A stretch of 64,000 nt of DNA. It comes from Coprinellus micaceus (taxonomy: Eukaryota; Basidiomycota; Agaricomycetes; Agaricales; Psathyrellaceae). Numbering within the stretch: the stretch's first letter is position 1; every line of letters starts with the position of its first letter. The notes beneath the pieces are model-generated. The model saw only the letters and a program-made list of their open reading frames with translations. It ran no database searches and had not been told where the DNA came from. This document shows, piece after piece, positions 11,175-22,081 of this stretch. The position numbers and the translations under genes were made by a program. Location of the stretch: assembly GCA_951394405.1 (NCBI GenBank), contig OX596336.1, positions 1,798,001-1,862,000 of the forward strand, given 5' to 3'.

Positions 11175-13163
11175 TTAGTGAGGAACGCCCTGTACGACGT
11201 GGGGGTATACTTGGGCAATGTGCGCGAAGAGCTCCGGGGCGCGGATGGCGAGGACTTGAGGGTCTTCTCCGAGACCGACGAATCTAATTCAGACATTCTT
11301 TCGTCAGTGATATTATTCAGGGGGAAGTGGGGCAGGGATCTTACATCGTTGAGACGCCGGCTTCGATCGCAGATCCCAAAGTGTTGCAGCAAACCATGCC
11401 GATGAAGAACGAGAATAGCAGCAAGGGCGCTGTGTACTGTCCGTCGGTATTAAAGGAGGGGGCAGAGACTGCAGAGGCAACATTAGCTGTGGATCCTATC
11501 CAAGGAGTTGTACATTAGGAGTCACTTACTGCGCAGGTAGAGGTACGCGAATAGTGAGGACAAAAGGCCGATAGCGTATGCCCCCCACATCAAGGCTATA
11601 AGTGGTGAAACATTAGGACGGCACATCTCGGGGAAAGGAACCCAAAATAGACGTACTCATGCCGACCAGCGAATCGTTAACCAGGGCGTCAATACCCCTG
11701 TCCTTGAATAGCCTCCAGGTATCCTTGGCAGCAGGAATGTACGCCTTGCCATAGAGAGCAATCTCTATGTACGCATACCTATTGAACCATTCCACCAAGC
11801 TCTCGATAAAACCCACAAAGCACGCCGCACAGCACGCCAGGCACGCCTCGATAGGGTTCCCCTCCGCACTCGCGTTGTTCGCAAGTGCATTCAAAACCAA
11901 CCTAATCATCTCCAAGATCGTCACAATCAAACTTCCAAAGCTGATACTTCCTAGACTCCAGCTACAGGCCCGCCCCAGGGCTGAGAGCGTAGGGTGGCTG
12001 GGCATCTGCCCTGCACTTCTTGGGCCAAAGTAGTACCAGCATCCGTAGGGGCCCCCAGCGAGGGTGGAGAGGGCGATGTTGCCGATGACTTGAGAAGTCC
12101 AGATGTAGGAGAAGGTCTCGAAGAAGATGAGGCCGGCGACCTTTCCACTTGAACAAGACGTTGAGGCGCAGCTCGGGCTCCCTGGAGTCCATTTAGCGTA
12201 GGTCGCGATTGCGGTGAAGGTGAACCAGCTATAGTGGGAAGTCAGTGTTATGTAGGTGCGAGATGTGGGCAAGGTATGGACGTGGTGTAAGCTTACACTG
12301 AGAGCGCGGCGGTAACGAATAGGGACGCGAATGCAACGGCATAAACACTCAAGTGATGCTTGGAAACGTCCATCACGACCTGGAAGAGTAACGCAGCGAG
12401 CGGGATGCGAGATCGCATCCCTGCATACGCCAAGACCGAGAGCACTGCGATAATCGTGAAAATGATGGCACCAGCTAAGTCGAACGACCTTAGTCTCTGC
12501 CTCATGGTTCCAGACTGCTTGGCACTCACAGTAATACTTGGTGATCCAGTAGTATATCGCGATGCCGCTGTTGAATGGGCTCAGGAAGGGAAGGGATGAG
12601 GTGCATGGGGGAGAGCACGCACATGTTCAGGATGATGGTCAAAACCAGCGTAATGTGCATGATAGCTCGGGTGAACGCCCGGGTCAGCATGAGGTATGCC
12701 GAGGAGAGCAGCACCGCTGCCGCCGTGACCAGGAGCAAAAGCCACACAGCACCCCTGAGGTTTTGGACGGTCAGCGCCCATGGCCATCTACGCGACTCAA
12801 AGGAGATGCAGTGTACGCACTGGTTGAGTGTAACAGGGTTGCCATTCTTCGTGCCGCCCTTGCCCAAGCCACCACCAAGCCCGCCCTCCTTGATCCATGT
12901 ACTCAACGCTATACCAGAGAGAGCCGCGAATCCCAAGAGCTTGTAAAACGCACTGCTCAACCTAAGGCACTCAATCCGCTGGCACGACCACGCACCTGAA
13001 GAATGAACAGGACGAGGAAAATAGGATCGTTGATCTTCTTCTTGGGTTTGAACCGATCCCCTTCATAAGGGTTCTTTAGGTCAGACGAGAACGGTTGCGG
13101 TGCATAGGTATGCTGCTGGTAGTCGGGCGTGGGCCCAGGATAGGGCGCAGAGTTCTGATACAT
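11175..13163 (-). CDS. PNS1: PNS1/CTL choline-transporter-like membrane protein
   Basis: A multi-pass plasma-membrane protein of the choline-transporter-like (SLC44) family; fungal Pns1 members are only loosely linked to choline uptake. The ATG at 13163 gives a Tyr/Pro/Gln-rich cytosolic N-terminus (MYQNSAPYPGPTPDYQQ) and then KKKINDPIFLVLFILQ, the usual entry into the first helix. A Gly-rich loop (EGGLGGGLGKGG) follows. Later hydrophobic segments include FETFSYIWTSQVIGN, the family signature GPYGCWYYFGPRS, the short Cys-rich segment CLACCAACF, and FNRYAYIEIALYGKAYIPAA. The last exons join as APLLLFSFFIGM, then TIFVGLGEDPQVLAIRAPEL, ending GVPH with a TAA at 11175-11177. The VGLGEDP motif and Tyr-Ala-Tyr-Ile-Glu helix make the family assignment firm. 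Substrate is inferred from family only. Confidence 0.9.
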
Positions 13164-13250
13164 TGCAAATAGTGCTCTTCGCCCGCACCTGCGGCTCGTG
13201 GTGGTGAAGGTGAAGAATGAGGATGAGGTCAGAGGCTGGGGCGTGGGTAC

Positions 13251-13256
13251 TATATA
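13251..13256 (-). promoter_or_regulatory. TATA-like box upstream of PNS1-like gene
   Basis: The minus strand reads TTATATAG about 90 bp upstream of the start codon at 13163, a plausible core promoter position. Weak evidence on its own. Confidence 0.35.
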
Positions 13257-13517
13257 ACCACCACCGGCGGCTAATAAATCAATTGATATTGCACCCAGAG
13301 GCGATGTGCTTGGCGATGCCGATGATGTCAACAGCGATGAGAAGAGCCTTGACCGGGCTATAACGCGGAAGGAATTTCAGACTCGCTCTTCTTGGGATCA
13401 CAATAACATGGAACTAAAAACGCCCTAATGAACAGCCAAGAAAATTAAAGGTATACACAGTACCCAGGGAAGGAGAAAGTCCACAGCAGACATTGTTGGT
13501 ATTAGATATGAAAGCGC

Positions 13518-14975
13518 TCATCCACGCACAGGCGAACTGGTAGGCCCAGCCTCGTCAACTTCCATCCTCCTCCCCCCTCCCGGTCTGGGATGCTTGAACC
13601 GAACAAACAACACCGTGACATTATCCGTCGTATGCTGGTCCAGTGCATGCTTCAAGAGCGTCTCGGAGGCGGCCTGGGCGTCTGCGACATCGCGAACGAG
13701 GTCCACAGCGCCTTGGTCGTTAACGATATCCCATAACTAGTTTAATAATTCTGTTAGTATTTCAAAAATAGGGAAGGGCAGGGAAGAAGCGCACCCCATC
13801 GCAAGCCAAAATTAAAAACTCATCCTCCTCGCAAAGTTCCGTCTCGGTCGTGTACGGCGCACCGACGACGAACTCCTTCATCGAGGTGTCCCCAAGACTC
13901 CTGGTGACCGCCAAGACACCATTGACACGGCCACTCATGACAAACCCGCCAGCATCCGTGATGCGTTTGGCTTCCTGTTTATCTGAGCCCTTGTGGTCGT
14001 AGGTCAGCCGGACGGCCTTGCCTCCTCGGCATAGGACTCCACGGGCGTCTCCTGCGTTGGCACTGTAGAGAACACGACGGTGGCCCTCCGGAGGGAGAGT
14101 CACGACTACGCCGGTGCCCGAAGATTTCCTAGATCCGGATGGTGATGTAGGCGAACTGGATCCCAGTTGATTCTTGCTGCTCGAAGACCCTGATCCAAGG
14201 TTCTTAATGGCATTGCGGATACGGCTTCCGCTGAGGGTCTTCTTCTTGGTCTTGTCCTTCCTCTTCTTGGGGGACTTGCCCTCGCCACCTTCAGGCCCTA
14301 TGCTCTCGGAGGAACTGACTGCGGCACTAGCAGCGGCACTCTCGTCATTTAAAATGCTACTGGACAGTGGCGAGTCCGAGGGGGGCGACTCGGTTACTGC
14401 GCCGAGGAAGGACTGCCGGCCAGTGGGATCTTCAATGCGCAGGAATGCGGTTACAGCTGTGCACCCAGAGTGGATCTTGCCGTCTGACTCTTCGCACATC
14501 TTCGACAATTGGTCGTCAACGGCATGGAACGTTTGATTGAGTACATCGGGTATAGTTAGAGTCGGTGAAGCGTGTATTTGCGCCAATAGGTGCTAGTGAT
14601 AAGATGTGATTAGCAGACAGTTCAGCCGATATTGGATTTGGCGCCTACGTCGTGAAAGTTGTTTCCACACCACTCTGCAGCATGTTTGCCAGCGTGGCCA
14701 TCGAATACAGCAAAGAAGCCCTGCCCTCGTATTGAGTCGAAGTCGACGACGAAAGAGTGGGCGTCCTCCATCGTGCGCCGAGCGCCCTTGTCTTCTGACA
14801 CCCCAACTTGGAAGGAGGGGTGGTTCGCTGAATGACGGTTCAGGATCTAAAGGCTGTGAGTACCCCGTCAGCGGGTTCAACGAGGAGTACTTACGCCATG
14901 TGTGTCCAGATCTGCAGTTGTTATCGATTTTGAACGTGCATTTGGGGATTCAGAGAAGCGGGAGGAGAGAGTCAT
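13518..14975 (-). CDS. PP2C-family protein serine/threonine phosphatase with a large loop insert
   Basis: A metal-dependent phosphatase. The first exon starts at the ATG at 14975 (MTLSSRFSES) and joins in phase, after an intron near 14842-14893, to SFQVGVSEDKGARRTMEDAH, which holds the first metal-binding aspartate. Then come FFAVFDGHAGKHAAEWC with the conserved DGHxG, LYSANAGDARGVL, GVLAVTRSLGD, LILACDGLWDIVNDQGAVDL (formed by splicing near 13736-13793) and the final metal site DNVTVLFV. All catalytic aspartates I would expect are present. Between FLRIEDPTGRQ and HRRVLYSANAGD sits a low-complexity Ser/Lys-rich insert of about 100 residues (14080-14400) with a basic stretch, absent from minimal PP2Cs. 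It is divergent from the eIF5-mimic gene, whose start lies 143 bp away. Confidence 0.92.
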
Positions 14976-15118
14976 GGTGGGAGGAGATCAGGGGGAGATG
15001 ACGACAGGAGGCCCTGATTTGGGCCAAGGCTGTCCGGCAAACGCCGCAGATATCAGTTCTCGACTGGGACCGGCTGTGTATTCCAGCCTTCGACCACCAA
15101 GTTCCCAATCGCCAGTGT

Positions 15119-16598
15119 ATGTCTCAGCAATCTGCCGTTCCAAAGCCTTCGCTGCAGGGGGTCAGAATCAAAGCAAGAAAGGGCGCCGTCAAAGCCCAAG
15201 CCAAGCACGAACCAGCAGGTACGCTTACCCAGCCAGCCCCCACAAATTTCGGCCCACATTCGCCACAGTTTTCAGAGACCAACTCTACAAGTACTTCGAA
15301 ACCGTCCAAGAGGGCGATTTTGACGCATACACCACCAAGCTAATCCAAGCAGGCGGCTCTCTCGAGCTTCTCAAGTATGCATCCGACCTCTTCGAGATTG
15401 TCCTCGTTGGCGGCCTTCTCCAGCCAGGAGGCGGCTATGTCGAGGACGGCGCTCCCCTCTCGCCGTTCACCGTCTTCAACGTCAAGGAGCCGGCACAGAT
15501 CCAAGACATAAAGCCTTATGTCGAGGTCCTCAACAAGCTTATCCGAAGGTACAAATATCTTCAAAAGCCCCTTGAGGAAGCATCGCTCCCAGCACTTCTC
15601 CAATACATCAACCGTTGGACCCCTGCCCAGGTGGACAAGCTCTGCTACGCCGTCGGTCTGCTCATGTCTCAAGGCCTTGCAAATGCATCTTGCCTCCAGA
15701 GCTTGGCCAAGGACCATTTGGTTAAGAATGGTGAGATATCGATCATTGACCGAAATTTGCGCTGTAGCTGACCCGTCCGCTAGATGTGTCGATTAACGCC
15801 ATCACCCTCATCTTCCGTGCCTACCTCTCAGAGCAGCCCATGGAGCATCTCTCAGCTGCGCTCAAGCGTGGAACCATCAAGGATCTCTTGCTCTTCTTCC
15901 CTCCCAACAAGCGGGACATCAAGGCCTTGGAACAACACTTCAAGAAGGAGGGCCTCTCTCCGGTTGCCGAATGGTGGGCTAAGAAGCAGAACGCCCTGGT
16001 CAAGGACAATATCACAAAGGAGCTTACGGAGATGATTGAGCGCGGAGATTCCCCCGAGGCCGTTGTCTCTGGGCTCAAAACCACGCTTGAGGAGACGCCC
16101 CTTCCGGAAACCGAGGTCATTCATTGCATCTGGCAGGGACTCATGTCGACTGTCGACTGGAGCACCCGCTCTGATCAGATCGAAGGCCTTGCCTTGCGTG
16201 AAGTTACGGTATGCATTCCCCACATTAACTGTGTCCGCTCTGCTGAATTTCCGTTAGAAATCTGCTCCCATCCTCGAGCCATTCTGTAGCACCGCCAAGG
16301 CTCAAGTCGGTCTCATCAACATCGTCCAGCTGTACTGCTACGAGGATACCCGGATTATCAAGGCCTTCCCCCAAATCCTCAAAGTGTTGTACAACCAGGA
16401 CTGTGTCTCGGATCAAGCCATCGTTTACTGGCACCAGAAGGGCTCCAAGGCGCAGGGTCGCCAGCACTTCTTGAAGGCAACGGAAACTCTTGTGAAGGTG
16501 GGCTCCTCTTCGCTCCAGTTAAGAATGGTGGAAACTAACTTCTTGTTCACCAGTTCCTACAAGAACAAGAGGACGACAGCGATGAGGACGAAGAGTAA
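15119..16598 (+). CDS. eIF5-mimic protein (5MP/BZW family)
   Basis: A cytosolic translation regulator whose C-terminal W2/HEAT domain binds eIF2 and eIF3 and competes with eIF5, tightening start-codon choice. The ATG at 15119 gives MSQQSAVPKPSLQGVRIKAR, the usual BZW N-terminus, joined through an intron at about 15223-15268 to VFRDQLYKYFETV. Conserved blocks follow: GGSLELLKYASDLFEIVLVG, GGGYVEDGAPLSPFTVFN, RRYKYLQKPLEE. The W2 domain near the end shows AKAQVGLINIVQLYCYED and SDQAIVYWHQKGSKAQGRQH, with the aromatic/acidic AA-box signature. The last intron (about 16498-16552) leads to FLQEQEDDSDEDEE and a TAA. The acidic tail is typical. Length of about 410 residues matches the family. Confidence 0.93.
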
Positions 16599-16858
16599 TT
16601 GTACAACACTATTTTGATTACATACATCCCTGGAACACTTTCTATTCTCTTCCGCCGACCCTGTTCCGCTTGGAAGGACCCTATATCCTTCTAGTTTGCC
16701 CACGCGCCTCGCTAGATAGCATGACGGAAACAAGACTCTGTTTAGACGTGATACACTCAGCACCGCGCCAACAACTTGAACATTCCCCACACTCTATGGT
16801 GGCCATCCTTCGCGGGGCTCGGTCCCGGGCCCAGCACTCGAGCGTCGCCCACACGGTG

Positions 16859-18346
16859 CTATGTCAATTCGACAACGTAATGGCTTGTTTCGATCCTGAA
16901 CCCCGTTAATTTCACCATGATCTCGTCGAGCAGCTGTTCGTTGGTGTGGGAGGGTATGGCACCTTCCTCCCCCCTGCGTAGCTCTGCGGGAAGTTGAGCG
17001 AATGCATCCTCGATGGTAATCTGAGATGGGAAGTGAGCAAACAATCAGAATTCCAATAGTCCAACCTACCCATTCCCTCCCTGCAGCAAGAATTACATGC
17101 AGTTCCGAGAGGGTAAACACTCGGAGGACACTCGGCGGGACCAGCTCTATAAACGCGTCCATAAACGCTTCTTTTCGAAGTGACTTCGCATCGCTGTTCG
17201 CCAAAATGAGTCCTGGGGCATAGCAAGAGGGATTGCGGACTGACCTTGCGTAACCGCTCGTCGTATGAGTCCCACCGCGCGTATCATATTCGTACAGTGT
17301 TGAGTATATCGTAGGAAGAAACGAAAGGTTGAAAGACATGTGTTGTACAATCGCCAGGGCGTGTAAGCGCCCGGCGAAGGAATACAGTTTGAGTGTATCC
17401 CCTTTAACGCTGCTACCCGAGTTGATGACCACCTGGGAGGGGTTGTCTTCTGAGGCTTGGAACAGACCCCTATCTGGATCAAATAGCTCGCAAAAGATGA
17501 CGTCGATCCAGTCCCTGCGTTTCGTCAGATGTACCCCGGGGGAACGACGGCGACAACATACTGGAATGGTAGACGTGCGTCATCCAGGAACTTAATCCCA
17601 AACTCCCCAGTTAGATCGTGGTTAGACGCGTTCATGAGTGCTTCAACGCTGTCCTCGAACATGGCGTCCCGGCTTATCCATATATCATCATCCCTCCCCT
17701 CGTTGTGTAGGCGAAGGTGTGAAGCAAGGTACGACAGCTTGCGCCGGAGAGGCGCTAACAGCGACCCTCGGTCAGGGCTCACTCTTGGGTCGACCCAAGT
17801 CGTAACCCCTGCGTTATGGTCAAGGTAGAAAGACCGTCCTCCACCCGTTTTCCGTAGCTCCCAACCTGGTGGAAGGCCAAGGTCGACGTCAGACGTTATC
17901 GAATCAATTGGATGGTTCCAAGTTGTTATTTTCTTCTGGTGGTTTACGAAGTATACCTTTCCATCGTCTGTGGTCGCCCTGTCCCATCCAAATGGCAGAG
18001 GCCTCTGGTCTGGGTCGTATCTCGCCGGTCCGAGGGAGGATCCTGTGGGGTTACTAGCGGGGGGAATGCTAGAGGTGGTAGGTCGCCGAGATTCAGAGGA
18101 TGTGGTCGCCGGTGGTGACTCTGGCCCATCCTGTCGCGAGGTTGAAGGGCGCAGCGGATCGTGTTCCAGAAAAAGGGGAAGAAAGTCTAAGAGAGGGTTT
18201 TCTTGGTCTTGTGCTTTAACCTTCATGACCGTTAGTAGATAACCGGTAGGCTGAAGACATGTGAGCAGCGTTGACAGGAAGCCCAGAAGCGCCGAAGCTG
18301 TGGTGGGCTTCCTTTTCTGGTCGTCGACGGCAGTCCCTCTTGCCAT
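16859..18346 (-). CDS. Two-WW protein with shortened, apparently catalytically incomplete HECT domain
   Basis: It resembles a NEDD4/Rsp5-type E3 ubiquitin ligase but is much smaller. From the ATG at 18346 there is an N-terminal segment without a C2 domain. Two WW domains follow: PFGWDRATTDDGKVYFVNHQ ending TTWNHP, and PPGWELRKTGGGRSFYLDHN ending TTWVDP. The HECT N-lobe is recognisable as FGIKFLDDARLPF, DVIFCELFDPDRGLFQ and LYSFAGRLHALAIVQHMSF. After YSTLYEYDTRG the model jumps by splicing to KSLRKEAFMDAFIELVPPSV and LSELHVILAAGREW, skipping roughly 90 residues that normally contact E2. The end, ITIEDAFAQLPAEL to IPSHTNEQLLDEI, then stop at 16859, lacks the HTCFN motif with the catalytic cysteine. 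So it may be a pseudo-ligase that binds PPxY proteins, or a decaying gene. Confidence 0.75.
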
Positions 18347-18514
18347 GGGCCCTCGAGGTGGGTGAGGCAACTAATTTTACTCAATTATACGCTAGACATT
18401 TGGACGACAGGTGGTACATATGATACAGATAGGAACGACATGGATACAACAGGAATCAGACAGGGTATAGTATCGCCAGACCAACCCCAAACACGTCAGC
18501 GACCCGCGCCTGGT

Positions 18515-21476
18515 CTACGCGCTCAAAACGTTCTTCCAAGTCTGGCCGCCCACATCGCTCAATACGCGCTCAACTTCAATCTGTTCGATATTCAGCAGCA
18601 GACGTCGTTCGCCGACAGGCTTTCGGGCAACCGAAGAGCCGTCTTCCAGAAGGATTGCCCGTGAGGCAACAAGGGAGTCAAGGACCGCGGTTAATTCGGC
18701 AACGCTTGGTTTGCGCTGAGAGTCGGTGGATCCTGTAAGGGCACCAATATAGTTTAAGTGCTGGTATTGGACCTATGAGCACATGGTTAGGCGAGAGCTT
18801 TGGGTTGTGGTGAAGAAGGCCAACGTACATTGTTCCATTTGATTTCCTCAACACCTTCTCTCCGAACGCATCGAATCAAGGAGGCCAGCATGATTCGCTC
18901 ATGCAAGCTGCAGTCCTGGAGGTAACCCGCTGTTGGACTGCTTTGCATTGCTTTGACAACCTTCGTGGCATGAGGTGGCTTTGCGGTGATCTTCGTTGAG
19001 CTCACGGACTCGACGACCCGTCTGCATGCGTCTAGGACTCTCCGGGCATCGCCTGTGATTCGACAAACGGACATTGCAACATATTTAATCGCATCCTTCG
19101 TGATCACTTCGCGTTTTGCGTTCTCTTCGTCCAATCCTTCTCTCATCGTCGCCAAGCGGGCTTCCACAATCTCGACAAGTTGGTTGGTTGTGTATGCCTC
19201 GAAATTGATTCGCGTCATTCCTTTGATCTGATGTCAGAAGATAGTCGCAGAGAACATAAATAAATGTACCTAGACGGCTGCGTACACGTCCGGTCATAAC
19301 TCTCTCAGGTAGATCCATAGTGTTCGCAACGGCGACCACGATGAGCCTACTGTTGGCCAGTGTAGGCCAATTGAAGAAATTATATATGACGTCCTGTTTG
19401 GGCGTGACGAGTTGGTCAAGTTCGTCCATTAAGACGACACTGGATCGTTATGAGTCCCACACGTTACTCGTTAGGATGGGCAGACTTACTAGGAGTGTTG
19501 AGCAGGACCCCGAGTTGGTCGCCCAAAGTGGTGGGTAAGCGCCTTCAGGCTGTGGTTGGCACTCATACGGTGGTCTGTTTTAACCCCTTCTTGTCGAGAT
19601 ATGGCTTCCCAGAGAAGTGTGTATGCCACAGAAGGTTCGGGTATGCGGAGGCCATTGATCTCGACATAGGTAAATGGGTTGATTTCCTGAATATGGCTGT
19701 GAGCGCTCAGTTCATCATCAAAAACGGCATGTCCTACATTCTCCTGTGCCATTCGTTTCAATTCGCCGATGACAGTGTGCACTGTAGCAGTTTTGCCTGT
19801 TCCAGGAACACCAGAGATATCTGTGATAATATTTGAGTCTGGCCTTCAATTTGCAGGGAGCGCAACGTACAAACGCAACCGCCGCTGCCTTCTTCCAAGA
19901 GTTCTCCCACACACGCGAAGACCCTATCGTATTCTGCCCCACGGCAGGGAAGTGCCTCTGGTCTGTTGCCCACGTGCAAGACGTGCATTGCTCGTAACCA
20001 AGGATCGGGAGGGAGCCGACTCATGTCGGTCTTGAAAGATAGCGTTGGTTGTCGCACGACGAACTTCCCAGCTTTCATCTTTCGAGGAGACTCGTTGACA
20101 GCCCCCTTCAGCTTTCGTCGCTTCCTTATGGCTTGTTTAGAATGGGGAGTTGGCTGAGCGATATTGTATTTCTTTCTCCTCGGCGTCTTCAGGCCTGTCT
20201 GTCCGCGCTTGCGCTTCTTGGACTTGGAAGGTGTGCGTGGTTCAAAGCCATTGCCTTCATCGTCGTCCTGATTTCCCCCTTCTTCTTCCTCCTCCTCTAC
20301 ACCATCCATTTCATCGTCCTCGTCAGACTCCGGGTCAATTTCAGCCTCTGAGCCCGAGTCCACGTCCTCTCCGGACAAGTCTTCCCCATCACCCTCCAGC
20401 TTCACCCTCTTCTTCGGCGGTGGGCCACTTTTCTTCGCTCTCCTCACGCTCTCGGCAGTGTCTACATCCCACTCCTTCCCACAGCCCCAATCTGCTCGAA
20501 CAGCTCCCCCCTCTGGAATTTCAGAAGACGCCTTGAGAGCAGTATTGCAATGCCTGTCCCACCTAAGGTTGTAGTACAAACCGCGCTGGGAGTTGATCGC
20601 GTAACGACAATAGAACATTTCTTCTGGCGTCGTCGGGGTTGTTGAGGGCAGGTCGTCATCCTCGTCTTCCTCATTGACATCAGAAACCTCGTCTGCTGCT
20701 GGAGCTGCGGAGCTATGACCCTTCTTCGCTGGAGTGCGTTTGGGCCTCACCGGAACGTGCGAGCATTTCTCTTTGGCCTTACCCTTGCCGTTGCCATTTA
20801 TCTTGTCGCTGGACAGGGAGCAACGGGAGACGATAACGCTAGGAACGAGGATGTCGCTCGATGTCAAGGAGTAGTATATTTCATTCTATTCAGCAGAGCT
20901 TAGTTTTGGTTAACAAATGCATATCCATATGAAACGCACCTCGTCGTGATCCCTCTTCTCTCGAATCGCTGCCAACTCGCTGGGGCGCAGAAACCAGTGC
21001 ACACGAAGCCTCATCCTCGAGGAGCCGCGTTCTGCTCCATCCTCTCCCTTCTTCTTCACTTCCCACATGGATACTATAACCGCCACACTGGGAGGTCGCC
21101 GTTGCCTATATAGGGTATCGGTCTCCACAGTTATTGTGTCGCCCACTCGAAAAGTCAGAACCTCCTCGCCACTCGCCGACGGCTTAGCACGGGGCGGCTT
21201 GATTTTGGGCCTCTTCATGGTGAATTTCGCGTAGAAGACGGTCTCTTCCTCTCCTTGAGGCCCTCTACCTCCCATTTCCCCCTCTCCTTCCCCCTGCTCC
21301 CTCCCGTCACGCTCTTCCTGCATCAAGTCGAAATCTGGGTTACAGGGCCTCTGATAAATAGTCTCTCCTTCCCATGAGCATTCAGTATTCGTCGTTTGTC
21401 GCTGAAGGAAAGGTGTAGCGAGAGGCTGAAAGCGCCGGGAGCGTCGAGGGGTTTGAGGTGCAAGATCTCTGACCAT
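18515..21476 (-). CDS. ORC1: Origin recognition complex subunit 1 (ORC1)
   Basis: The ATPase subunit of the six-protein complex that marks DNA replication origins in the nucleus and loads Mcm2-7 with Cdc6. The ATG at 21476 starts [20 protein letters not shown] domain follows ([44 protein letters not shown]), continuing after an intron with [17 protein letters not shown]. Next is a long acidic/basic linker with nuclear-localisation-like KKRKRGQ. The AAA+ core has [20 protein letters not shown], Walker [32 protein letters not shown], Walker B MDELDQL, sensor 1 [15 protein letters not shown] and the arginine-bearing GRVRSRLG. The winged-helix end includes [20 protein letters not shown] and finishes WKNVLSA at 18515. 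All ATPase motifs look intact, so it should be active. Confidence 0.95.
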
Positions 21477-22081
21477 CGCGCGGTGGAAAGTTAGGAAGGA
21501 GTCTGAGTCGTCAAGGTCAACGCCTCCGAGCGTGACAGCTTTGGTACACGAGCGCCACGACCGTCACATTCACGTGATGTATGTCACGCCAATTACTGAG
21601 GCGTGTCTTCGACCGTGACACTTTTTTTTGAATTATCCCCCTCAGACGACATACACAAAAGACGCACGACCGCATTATCCCCGGGGAGGTTACACCTAAA
21701 CGACCCTCTCATCAGCCCTCCGTCCAAACCACGGCCCCTGCCCAAAGCCAGGGACAGTCACCTTTGTCCTCGTAAGATCGCTGCAGCTTCCAAATGTCAA
21801 TTTCCCGCATAGATGGTGTACGAGGTCGCCGCTTCGCGGGCGCTGTCCTTCGCGTCCGGATTTCAGAGGAGTTCCACCCCATTCTCCGGGGGTCGCGTTG
21901 TTCGACCGTGGCACTCCGTGGCTGAACTTGGACACAAATGTTCGAAGGCATGGAACAAAGCAAATGTGATTATATATGTCGAATGCCGAATCAAAGTTGG
22001 GGGAGGTAGAAAGACGAAGATAGTGATAAAACGCGGCCGATAACGCAGGCACAGACTACTACATCGGAAACCACTAGTAGT
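21477..22081. other. Intergenic region holding the ORC1 promoter
   Basis: Between the ORC1 start and the 3' end of the upstream minus-strand gene. At 21530-21625 the sequence contains five GTGAC/GTCAC pentamers and one CACGTG core (TTCACGTGAT), listed separately. The remainder shows no conserved reading frame. Confidence 0.55.
21530..21625. promoter_or_regulatory. Cluster of GTGAC/GTCAC motifs in the ORC1 promoter
   Basis: Within about 95 bases the following appear: GCGTGACAG, CCGTCACA, TTCACGTGAT, TGTCACGCC and CCGTGACAC. These resemble CRE/ATF half sites (TGACG) and an E-box (CACGTG), which bZIP and bHLH factors bind. They lie 55-150 bp upstream of the ORC1 ATG, where activator sites are expected. 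Factor identity is not known. Confidence 0.4.

Noticed and set aside
21600..21640. Poly-T run as terminator or poly-A trace of a retroelement
   Set aside because: An eight-base T run alone within a promoter is not evidence for either.
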